Shown here piece by piece: positions 53,801 through 64,000 of a stretch of DNA of 64,000 nt; position 1 is the stretch's first letter, and each line of letters starts with the position of its first letter. The DNA is from Monarcha castaneiventris obscurior (lineage: Eukaryota; Chordata; Aves; Passeriformes; Monarchidae), in the NCBI GenBank assembly GCA_026261815.1, contig JAMPIT010000258.1, positions 17,130,501-17,194,500 on the forward strand, read 5' to 3'. Made by a program: the position numbers and the translations under genes. The notes below the pieces were generated by a model. That model was not told where the DNA came from. It did not search any database and worked only from the letters and a program-made list of their open reading frames with translations.

Positions 53801-55732
53801 GTGTATGGAGAAAGTGAAATAAAATTACTCAAAACAGAGGTATTTTTTCTCATTCTAAGATATAAAATGTTTATGATGGAGAGCTTCAAAAGCACAAGCA
53901 CATATGATATCCTGTAAATCTTAGCTACCCTTCAAAACCATCACTAGGCTCTATAGCTGAGAAAATAGTTATGCAACAGGGAACTGCTATAGCAAGCTTA
54001 ATGATGGGGGGATTAGAGTTGAAAGTGAGAGCACTAGACATTCTTTTCCAGCAACATAGTTCAAATCCCAAGTGAGACAGTAGGATAAATGAGGCAGAGG
54101 GCCTCCATTCATTCTCCAGCAAACAACACAACACAAAAGATCCATACATTGTGCCAGGAAAATAATCAGCAAGAATGAGAAGCCTTGGAAACAGGAATTC
54201 TTGACTTGGAGTTTGGTTGAAGGTCACTGCTCTAACATTGCACAGTTCATGTGTTTGTATTTGATATATTGATATGTAAAGGAATTTCTGAGTTGTTTAT
54301 ACTCTTGCAAATGATTCAAAGATGGAGACAAATATTAATCATTTGAACTTCTTAAGTTGGTGGAAGGGGACTAAAAGAAATGCTTCACATTATTGAAGGA
54401 GCTACTAAAACTATATGGACAAATTGTTTTGTAATTTCTGTATAAAGGAAAACCTGAGGCAGATTTAAAGTTTTCAGTTTCTACACCAGAGCTTCACTAT
54501 AAATTAATGTCTACATCCAATTGCTTGTTAAGATCCTGTTTAATGGTTTCAGAAAATTCCTGTTAGCTAATTAAACATGAGGAACTGATGTTTACTGATT
54601 TGCTAACCCCCTCCTTGACTTCAAAACAAACCTATGCTACATTGATTTTTTTATTATTCCATGATGCTTGAATCAAATGAGATTAGACACAGTTAAGAAA
54701 GCAGCACTAACCTGAAGACACTACTCCATCAATAAAGTGACAGGCCTTTCATTAAGAATATACAGAAAAGACTCCAACAGTGACTAGATTATTTTCCTTT
54801 TTTTCAGAAGCCTTTTTGTATGACGAAAAGGATACTTAGCCTGGCATCTAATTATAATTCAAATGATATAATCCACTGCAAAGGATTACGCAATCCTTGC
54901 ACAATTTGGAAGTGCCCTTTACTGCAGGAACCAATAATGCCCTGAGATGTGTAACTTCAATGCAACAAATCAGATACTCCATTGTCCAGTGTCCAAACAT
55001 TGGCACTGGTGATTGCAATCAGCTGCTGGGACACAGAGAAAAAGTTATGGACATGAAATTCATGGTTATTTTCAAAAAGTTTAGACTTGGCAGTTTGCTG
55101 TTGGAACTCAGTTTATTACTGCGTGTGACCAAAGAGGAAGACAAAGAAGCATTTGCTCTTTTATGAACATGTGACCAAATGCACACAGCAGACATTCACT
55201 AATCTAGTCCACCATGACAGCAATTGTAAACTGCTGAATGATTTTCCTGGACTCCAATCTGATAAATACTGTCTGAGAGTATTCTTTAGCCAGATACACG
55301 TATCTTTCTTTAGCTGGTTGATGAACTAGAAACCCAATTCTAGAAATACAGTGTGGTGATTCAGCAGTAGGGACTGTAAGGTATGGTATGCTTTGTGTTT
55401 TGAAAGCAAAACCCACCTAAAATTATGTAATTAAGAGTATCTTATAATTTTGTCATCCAAGCAACAAAGGCACAACATCTCATTTCTTGAAATCAAATTT
55501 CTACCCTCATAAAGTGCAACTGCCTCTCCTAATAGTACTTGCTCTTTTGTTCCTTTTGTGTTGCAGCACACTGGCTGCAAGACTTTGAGGAAATGAGCTT
55601 GAAGAGTAGGACACTCGTGGATCCTAAGAGCTTCAGCCCAGACAAAAACATCACATAAATAAGGGAACGGTAAAATTAATTGCGCCATGAGCGTCTTGCC
55701 CATGAATGATTAATGCATTTCAAAGTTCTTAC
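47883..55732. other. Non-coding stretch, no gene recognised
   Basis: AT-rich sequence with one CR1 3' remnant (50.43 kb) and homopolymer runs. Open frames in 49.1-52.3 kb on both strands have no splice or family support. Confidence 0.6.
50431..50480 (-). mobile_element. CR1 3' terminal remnant
   Basis: The plus strand reads aatcatagatttgtttggtt then gggaaagacctttaagacag, a diverged reverse complement of the CR1 3' end (usual form: tcatagaatcatttaggttggaaaagacctttaagatcat). Only about 50 bases are recognisable. Confidence 0.65.
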
Positions 55733-55775
55733 CATCTTCTTCCTTTGCTGATAGCATGGCATAGGTCTCTGACCC
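55733..55775 (-). CDS. Probable short coding exon (GSETYAMLSAKEED), upstream transcript
   Basis: 43-nt minus-strand exon. The acceptor has a good pyrimidine tract (tcttgcttgtgctggctttagttctatgtgcag) and the donor is AAGATG|GTAAGA. In the first frame it reads GSETYAMLSAKEED with one G left over, an adaptor-like acidic/Tyr peptide. The leftover G can be completed at the 47.2 kb exon via the 47234 or 47210 acceptors, or through the 23-nt candidate exon. Upstream it joins at phase 0 to an exon ending exactly in ATG (57338). I do not recognise the protein. Confidence 0.42.
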
Positions 55776-57337
55776 CTGCACATAGAACTAAAGCCAGCAC
55801 AAGCAAGACAAGAACATGATATAGATTATAAATTGCTGTTGTAGCTAAGTTTATTTGCATACTGAAAAATCTTTCTTTGATGGTGCCAGCTGCTGGTGAG
55901 AAAAATGCGTTGGTGTCATTATAAGAACACCTAGAAAGAAGAGTATTCTGGTATTGCAGTATCACAGAGGTGAATATGCAAACAAGGAAAGGCTGGGAGA
56001 GATCAAAAGAACCACGTTTAGAAAAAGTATATTATGTATGTAACACTATTTCACCAGCATTTCGGCACCCTCTTGTGTTGACTGGTGCTCAGAGTTAAAA
56101 TTCTGAGAAAAAATCCACTCTAACGTTAGTAACATTACTAACTGTGAAGACAATCCTGATGTACATAAACAAAGAGTCTTACTATTCTATAGCACAAAAT
56201 TGGTCTTTTAAAAGATGCAGAAGCACAAGAACCCAATCCATGTAATTCAATAGCAAGAAACTTCTGTCTGAATGTCTAGAAAACCCTTGAGGTTTTGATA
56301 ATTTGGTGAAAGAGTTACTTCTTAAGTATCTCTTTAAATAATTTATCCTTAAAAGGGTCTTTGTTTTCAGTTATGTATTATCCTAAAATTAATTTTTACT
56401 ACTGTAATATTAAAATGAAAACCTCCTTTTACTGCAGCTCACTTATCATCCCTCACAAAGAAGTTGGTGCTTGTGCCATGACTGCAACATTTTTCCAGGA
56501 GCAGAAACAAGTACAGTCATGTGGAATGAGCTCTGAGCAGCGCTGCTGTAAAGGAGGAAAGCAGACATTACACCGACTGGGAATTACAGCTGCTGCTCTC
56601 CTCAGCCCTTTCTGCCACCCTCCAACAGCATTAGATCAGACATTTACATGCAAACTTGTCTATGGAGCACATTTCAAACCTTTTCAATCCCTGTTTCTCT
56701 CTCTCTCAGCAATGATTGCATCTTTTTATTTGATAGTAAAGCTGACATAAACCATCAATTACAAAACAAAAAGGTATCTAATAAAGTCCTGTATTTTTCC
56801 TCAGGATTCTCCCTTAATTTTTCAAATTCAACTGAAAAGATATGTAAAAATCAGATTAATTTTATCTTCCAAATAATTTAGCTTGATAAATTCATATCTC
56901 TGAAAAAAATAAAATTGCCTTGAACATAATGCAACACGAGAAGAAAGTTTCCCTGTATCACTTAATTTACAAATAGTTGACACATACAATTTTTATCAAA
57001 AATATAGAACATGTAAAATCTTATAAACACTTCTCTCTCAAAGTATTACAATATTACAAAAAAAAATTAATCTAATTCTCTTTGGATTTGACAATACCCC
57101 TTGCTATTATATATTCAGAGTTATTTTAATTCGGAATTTTAAAAATAACTACTAGCATACTGAGAAATAGCTGGCACAGTTAAGATCCAAGAGTAAAATC
57201 TTTTCAGATTTTAAACCCACAAAAAGTTGGTTTGGAAACATCTGCTAACACACGTCATTTTTTGTTACTAACCACCAAGAACTGTTTCTAACAGTAAGAC
57301 TATACAGATTAATAAATAGACATACAACAGTCCTTAC

Positions 57338-57362
57338 CATAGCAGGAGGCTATCGTGGTCTA
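57338..57362 (-). CDS. Candidate leader exon ending in ATG
   Basis: A minus-strand exon end CCTGCTATG|GTAAGG places an ATG (57340-57338) precisely at the splice junction. Joined to the 55.7 kb exon it gives ATG-GGG-TCA, i.e. MGSETYAML, with G at -3 and G at +4, a strong initiation context. The 5' boundary is not known. An acceptor-like cacacag ends at 57363, but the sequence may instead be a first exon continuing into the moderately GC-rich stretch to about 57500, which contains an ATTGG (inverted CCAAT) motif. Confidence 0.35.
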
Positions 57363-57882
57363 CTGTGTGCTCTTAAAATGCAAAACCTCCTTGACAAAAG
57401 ACACACCTTGAGAAGTCCCGTGCCCAATCAGCAGTCAGACCTGCCCAGGAGACAGCAGCTGATGAATCACAGTGACGATAACTGAACAGTGAGGTTGGAT
57501 ATTTTCCCCCTAAATCAAGGAGAAGTTGAATGCTGTGTTGAGTAAACCTTTTCACACCTTAATTTTAATTATTATTTTTACTTTTCTGCTAGGTGAAAAA
57601 TGTGCCATCTATTTGCTAACGAGCCATTAGGAAATACAGAAGTTCTTACTTTCAACTGAGAGTTTTGCAGGCTACTTCTTAAAAATATTTCTTACTAAAA
57701 AATTATTTTTAAAAGCTTTACATATGAACTGGAAGAAAGAAGAAAATCCAAACACCCCCCCTCCCCCCCAATTAATTAATTTATGTCAATATAAAACTAT
57801 GCTCAAGCTCAAAACATCCTCCACCAGTCCAGAGTTCAACAGACTAACAGGGAGAGGTAAACTTATCTATTCCAGGCATCAC

Positions 57883-57892
57883 ATTATTATTA

Positions 57893-57947
<55 letters not shown>

Positions 57948-58027
57948 CATTATTATTAATAATAATAATAATAATTGTTGTTATTGCTGCTATTGTTATT
58001 ATTAATATTATTTAATTTTTTTTTTTT
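57883..58027. repeat. ATT/ATC trinucleotide microsatellite ending in poly-T
   Basis: A (TTA)n tract from 57883 with ATC interruptions near 57926-57950 switches to (AAT)n at 57958-57976, then to TTG/TTA units and a T-run at 58015-58027. The (ATT)n followed by (AAT)n arrangement can fold back on itself. It produces spurious poly-Ile ORFs. Confidence 0.95.
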
Positions 58028-59807
58028 ATTACAGATGATGTTGTTATGGAAGTTACTTAAAAGTTCCAGGTTAAGATCACTCCCCACTCATCCAGGCTGT
58101 ATATCTGACCTGAAAACACTGATGCTCTCCAAACCTGGATGTATAACTGCATCCCTTTGCTGCACTTTATCCAAGGGACTTTTCCTCACAGGTGTACTGG
58201 TGCGGGGCAGAAGATCCCTTGATCCCACTGAGGAATCAGTGGTGGCCCTAAGAGGCCCAGGGCAGCGCTGTGCTGTGCAGCACATTCCCCATGGCTGCAG
58301 GACACAGCCAGCTGGAGGAGCCACAGGTAGCTCTCGCTTCATGTCACTCATTACACTGACTGTGTGTCCTTGTCTTTATCTAAAAGTGCAACAAACAGTT
58401 CTTAAGTGAAATGGCTTTCTGTTTGACAGTAGACATGAGAAAAAGAATTGTTTTAAGAAAATCCTGAAAGAGCTCAAAAGACCGAAATGTCAGATGCCCT
58501 TTCCCTGGACAGGATCTGCCCAGTGTGCTGAGCTCTGATTTGAGACCTGTTCAATACCACACAACTCAGCATCTGGAAGGAAATAAAACTACCTACACCA
58601 TCCTTTTCTTTTACAGTGTTAGCCACAACAAATGGTATTTTAGGCAATACTTTATAGTCTGTCTTCCTTAGTGGGATCATAACAAACCAGTATCTCCTGA
58701 TGCAACTCAACAGGTCACTAAAATGCTTTTAGATATAACCCAAAGGAAAAGAGGTGTCAGGAGTGTTAAAATCCATGAGCTGAAAACGAATGATTCTGCC
58801 ATTTATGTAAGTACATTAAATTTAAACTATATAAGGCCTATATATGGCTTGCACGTGTAAATTCCCACATCAGATGTATGTTGCACAAGCTTTGCCAGCA
58901 CAGAGATAGCAAAACAATCTGAATTTCTCATTTTATTAAGAAGGAAAGTAATACAGTTTGGGGACTGATTTCATCATATTTTACCATGGATTAGCTGCAC
59001 ACTCACTCTAAACCCATTCTGCACTGCAGGAGTGAAGACCCTGAAAACACAGCCTCTACCCAAAGCCAACCCCTTACCAGAGTTTTATTAGCACCATCAA
59101 CATTACTCTCACTCTCCACAACCCAGGTCTTTATGTTTCCCCTTTGCCCCTTCTTTTCTCCACGTACACTCTCAGATTTTCTAAGGATTCTAAAGTAACT
59201 TCTCTACCAGATTCCATTATTCCACTTTAACTCAGTGTGAAAGTTACTTGTCCAGCCTGCCTAGAGATACAATTTCTCACACTTTCACCAAATGCTATTT
59301 CACTCTTTCCCATTCTTGTAAGTAACATAAAACATCCAACTAATCTCTAGTAGATACTTGCTTTGCTGTCAAACAAGATGCAAATTTTTCAGTCAAAAAG
59401 CACAAGACCTCTATGTAACTAATACAAATTACATATCAATTAATACCAAGTACAAAAAGTGCTCCCTTCCAAACTACCTGTGAATAGGACTAGTCCTTGA
59501 AGGTAAATTAAAAAGCCATATTCTCCTTTTTAGACACACAAAGAAATATCTTGTCATCACAGCACTAACAAAAGCAAGTGATAATTTTGTAGCAAGTTTA
59601 TGGAATAAAGGCCACTTGTATTGAAACCTGATTGAAATGTCCCTGACCCTCCGTCTGGGTGTAAATATCTACCCTAATCTCTGTAATTTTGGAGGGGAGC
59701 TCTGGTGGCGTGGGTTTTTTTGGCTCTTTCATACTATTTTCCTAGATTCCAAACTCAAGTGATTGCAAACTCAGATATTTACAAAATTAACTACAGTTAC
59801 ATATTGC

Positions 59808-59826
59808 AATAACAACAACAACAACA
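59808..59826. repeat. Short (AAC)n microsatellite
   Basis: aataacaacaacaacaacat; five to six units. Confidence 0.8.
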
Positions 59827-61259
59827 TCATCTCCATGGAGGGTGTGGCAAAAAATAAGGGGTCTTGTTATCAGTGATTCCTACGATTTCCAGATATCACT
59901 GACTGTGGAAGCTGCTTGTTTCACTTCGCTGCAGAAATGACTGGTACTTATTACTAATTTGAATAAACCAAGATACACCTCTATAAAAGTATATCACAAT
60001 TCTGAACACAGGAAATTATTTTTTTGTGTTGTTAAGTCAATGCTTACTGCCTGCCAGCAGTTTGGAAATAAAAGTAAATGCCCTACAAGAACAAAGGACA
60101 TTCTTTGACCTCAATGCTAGAATTGAAGAAAATTCACTGCTGATTTAGAGTGGCAGAGCTAACTCTGCACATTCATCACAAAGAAGCCTTTGTGTCTGCT
60201 CTGTCTGCACAGAAGACCCTTTGATGTGCAACTTCTTGTTTCTTCATACTGTAACTTCTGCTGGGTGATAAGTTGCATTAACTTCAATGACTGGTTTTAT
60301 GAGACAAAAAATTGGAAGGAAGAATATGGAGCAAAGACTATGCAAGGATTAGCTATAAAAATCACTTGCTATCAATGTGCTTTCACTATGGCTGTTAAAA
60401 AGTGAAGAAGTTGTACTGATAGAGTACAAAAGTGCAGAATCCGAGTTTGGTGTTCTGCTTTTGAACTAAATGCGAGATTGCAACAGGGTGTTCACTTACA
60501 TAATATCTAAATTACTTCCAAAACAAATGTACTGTGTTTACATACACAAAGCATATCTTTTTTTACATTTGTCAGTCTTGAAGCACTGATCAAACTAATA
60601 TTCTCTATTAGAGTATACCAGTATAAGATGCAGCTGTCTATTTACATAGTCATTTCAATAAAGATTCTCAAGAGCAAATTTTAATGTACTTGGTGCATGA
60701 ACTTTGCTGTTTTCACTTTCCTTACATACATCTATTATCTTCAACACATGGTAAATTAAGTCTTCCAGCTGTAATACAAATTAACCAGATTTTAACTTAG
60801 CCAGTACAAAATGGTAAATCTGGGTCAAATAATGAGCATAATCCATTGCAACTAACAATAAATTGGGCAGATCTACAGTTCTGAAAATAGTAGTCTAACT
60901 GCATTATATAATCACATTAATTATACAATTTTACGGATGGAAAATAAGAAAAAGAAGATTGGAGTAGAACTCCAGATAATGAAGTCAGAGCTGACCTGGC
61001 TCTGCTAGGGACTGGCAGACATATTTGACCAAGTCACTTAACCATGAGTCAGTCTACCTACAACTGGAATTCTGCAATATATCTTGTTTTATAAAACCAG
61101 TTGATATCATCAATGAATTTTAAAAGATTAGAAATTACTAAGAAAGTAATAAGTATACATTTCAGGTAATTGTTAGGCTATTTCTGATGACAGCTTAGTT
61201 TTCCAGCTGTGCACAAACATCAAATTCCTTCTGTTTTTCTCCATGCTGCAAGCATTTAT

Positions 61260-61930
61260 GTACCAGCATTTAGGATAGGGCCCCAGCTCTGCTGCTTTCA
61301 CAGAGGAAGAGTGAGATCCTCCCCTATCTTAAGGACACCTCTTCACTGACCCTGCATCATCACTTCTCTTTAGATTACAATAACCCTTCCTCAGGATGTC
61401 TTCTTTCCTATCCAAACATCTTCTGCTCACTGAAAGGACCTGGGCCCTTGTAACCTTTACCCTTCAGCCCCACAGCTTCGCTGTCCCTCCTGGTATGTCC
61501 TTGGTGCCCATGCAGATGCTGAGCAAGGAGCAGAAGTCTAAGGACCAGACAAGCCTTGACAGTCTCTCTGCAGTATCCTGGATCCTGGCACTCAGCAAAC
61601 ATCCCAAAACATCACACCAGAATAGCAGATGAATGTTTCCATTCCCTACAGATGGGAATCTCTGTCTTTTACTCTTCTTGTTGATGTTTGGCTGAGGTTC
61701 AGCTGGCTCCGATGCCTCCCCCAATGGTCCTTGTTCATCCTCATCTTTTCCCAGGACACCACATTTGTTGTGATTGCACTTCTGCAGGCAAAGAAGGAGC
61801 CTTCTCTTCTTTTGCCAAAAGTAACAATGCTCTCCATCTGATTTCTGTTAATCTCTTCTTTTTTCCTGATAGCACAAAGCCTGCTGACCTCCTGCCACAG
61901 CTCCTTTTCCTCAGTTAGCTCCTTAGCTCC
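61260..61930 (-). mobile_element. CR1 LINE, ORF1 region (5' half fragment)
   Basis: Minus-strand sequence matches the CR1 ORF1 layout. From high to low coordinates it shows a coiled-coil-like part (GAGGAAAAGGAGCTGTGGCA, then GAGGTCAGCAGGCTTTGTGC), a basic linker, and an esterase-like part with CAGGATACTGCAGAGAGACT and GCATGGGCACCAAGGACA. The reading frame is broken by stops and frameshifts, and both strands show chance ORFs here. It is an inactive old copy. The exact ends are approximate. Confidence 0.7.
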
Positions 61931-64000
61931 TGTGCACCTCTGATCTACATGTTAGTAGCAATTATATCAGAAAAAAGCCCTGAGGTCTTCTCTTGCTATA
62001 AAAATAATTTCAGATTTCTACCTGTGCATAAGAGAATGCTCATTTTCACAAGAAGTTACTCTGATGTTTCTGTAACCTGTGAAATTGGAAGAGATTTGTT
62101 TCCCTTTTGGCAGATAGCATGCAGGGATACAAGAGGCCTAAGACAGCAGTGATGTCCTGTTAGTGAAAGGAGACACAGAATCCACAGGTAACTCCTTTGT
62201 AGTACAGGTGCTTGATGACCTTCCCTGTCCACTGTGTGTGTGAACCAAGAGCTGCTGAGCATCTTCTCTGCACAACCATGCCTGTGCAGGGTCTGGTGCT
62301 CAGTCACTCTTCCTTCACACCTGGAGTAAAAGAATAGGAGTAAAAGAGTGAGAAAGGTGAAAAATGTGCTCAAACAATTAAAAGGCTATGGATACTGATC
62401 AAAGAGTTGTCAGTTCCATAGAAATATTATGGAGCTAAAATCCTGCAGGACACTGAGCTGGATATCACCTTCACTTTACCTACAAGAAAATGTGAATGGC
62501 TTGCCTTGCCATGCCGCAGGGGCAAGACAAATCCAGGGTTAGAATTTGGGAATTCTGCCATCCGGTCCATTACCTCATATTGCACAACGACCTTAGCTAC
62601 AAAGATCAATAAAGTCTGATCCAGTTCCCTTAAGTGAATATCCAAGTAGATAAAGCAAATTTACAATTAAACCTTTAAAATACAATCCACGTTTACTGGT
62701 TTGAAAGTCCACAGAGGGATAATTCTGCTGAAAATTTCCAGTACAGTAAAATCGACATACATTTGAAACAGATTTAGTAAAAACTTGTTAGAGGAAGGAG
62801 AAGAGTGTATTTATAATTCAGGAGTAGATTCTCAGCCTGTGAAATATTATTAATTACAAGATGGACAAAAGGACACTATTTAAAAATAGAATTTTTTCCG
62901 TGATGACATCAGTCAGCATTAGATGGAATACTGAGTCAGTCACATGTATTCATAACTGAGTGAAAAGCAAAATTTAATCAAGAATGAAAGCTTTTCGTCC
63001 CTTTAGAACATGCCTGGAAAGATCCTTCCAGAAATGGCACTGACTACACACATCCAACCTCAGGGACACATCTAATACCCAGTGATGATCCAAGCAGTGA
63101 TAGGACACTGTGACCCCACAATAACTTTTAGCTGCCAGGAAAAATAGTCCAGACAGTACTAATGCCACACTGTGGGAAATTTAAACAGAACAGTGAACCC
63201 CATAATACTAACATCCCTCATCAAAGAGACAAGAGTCTGCAGCCATTTCTCTTTCTATCCCAATCAGAAAAGGTATCACTCAATTCAGAGTAAAAGCTTT
63301 TTTTCCTCTGAAAGAAAGCTAATGACAACACTTAAGGCCTGGATTTATTAACCAGGGACATCTTCAAAAGAAAGGCTGGCAAAAATTACCAGATTTCTCT
63401 GTTAAAAGGAGCATCATGCCAACTCTGTCCATTACAGAAAGCGAAGCACTCCAGGCCAAATTATATTCTTACTAACATTGATATAGCCTTGAAAAAACTC
63501 CCCTGCTTGGTTTTGTTAGTTCAGATTCAGAATGACTCAAATGAAAGCAGAAGTCAACCCAGTGTTTTCACATACAAAACATTCCTGCACTGAACCAGAT
63601 GACTGCACTGCACCACTGCTTAAACACCACACATCGTTCCCAGAGCACATGGGCAAGGACAGAAATGTAAACAGTGCAGGAGAAGGTAAGGGGGTTTTAA
63701 TTGTTTCAGGTTAATTACCTTTTAATTGTACATTCAAATTCTGTTTTTCAACCTGCATACTTGATGATAAGCAAAATTAATATATTAATAATCTCAAAGT
63801 ACTGTACCTTAGTATGTACACTAGAGAAATGTTCCTACTCCTCTCAATTATTTTGGAAGTCCTGAGCCCAAATGTGTATATTTGCTGTTGGGTTTCTAAT
63901 GAAAAACATGTTATGCTGCAGAGACAGAACAAATCAGTGTCTCAAGATAACTTGGACAATAAAACTGCTTCAATCTCACAAAATGAAGAAGCAAGTAACA

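Larger units (their letters stand above)
57500..64000. other. Upstream flank: microsatellite, CR1 and unrecognised sequence
   Basis: Contains the ATT microsatellite (57.9-58.0 kb), a somewhat GC-richer stretch at 58.1-58.35 kb with overlapping ORFs on both strands, the AAC repeat and the CR1 ORF1 fragment. I saw no sign of the genes that flank BCAR3 in human (DNTTIP2, MIR760, FNBP1L). Confidence 0.55.

Noticed and set aside
56450..56640. GC-richer patch with a 129-codon plus-strand ORF
   Set aside because: No splice structure or recognisable protein on either strand. It is possibly conserved non-coding sequence but nothing can be shown.
57724..58409. Two plus-strand ORFs of 93 and 144 codons
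   Set aside because: They are driven by the ATT/AAC-type microsatellite (poly-Ile/Asn/Leu) and extend into unrelated sequence.
62056..62373. 105-codon minus-strand ORF preceded by a strong pyrimidine tract and AG
   Set aside because: The N-terminal hydrophobic run is just translated pyrimidine tract. No convincing donor or protein similarity.

Overview
The window reads as a sauropsid, most likely avian, nuclear locus. It is AT-rich and almost entirely non-coding, it carries CR1-type LINE remnants and no Alu/L1-type sequence, and its one recognisable gene is a vertebrate signalling adaptor broken into small exons. All convincing coding sequence lies on the minus strand. Most long open frames on either strand are chance ORFs in intron sequence or in the CpG island.

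The gene is BCAR3 (NSP2/SH2D3B family). The main coding exon (20851-20527) encodes the family N-terminus, beginning MIAAGKFSSLPRN and containing HGTLPRKKRG. A 40-nt exon (6678-6639) continues in phase with DQNILDPTLEYVK. The SH2 and Cdc25-like parts are not present and must lie beyond position 1.

Upstream (higher coordinates) there are alternative 5' ends. (1) A CpG island at about 27.17-27.90 kb holds a possible first exon whose donor after 27756 joins in frame to the acceptor at 20851. (2) Two 115-nt exons at 39530-39416 and 37783-37669 together encode a complete SAM domain with its own start codon, and they splice in frame to the same acceptor. This predicts a SAM-BCAR3 isoform. I recall the canonical human BCAR3 (825 residues) as starting at the equivalent of MIAAGK and having no SAM domain, so this is the most notable content of the window. 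(3) Further upstream, weaker coding-like exons at 57.34, 55.75 and 47.15 kb (possibly with a 23-nt exon at 47.87 kb) chain in phase from an ATG placed exactly at an exon end. How they connect to the rest is unresolved.

The remaining sequence is intron or 5' flank. It contains CR1 pieces (17.0, 50.4 and 61.3-61.9 kb), simple repeats, a 22-bp perfect inverted repeat at 44.3 kb and an unclassified GC-rich block at 3.4-3.8 kb. I saw no rRNA, tRNA, CRISPR array or prokaryotic feature.
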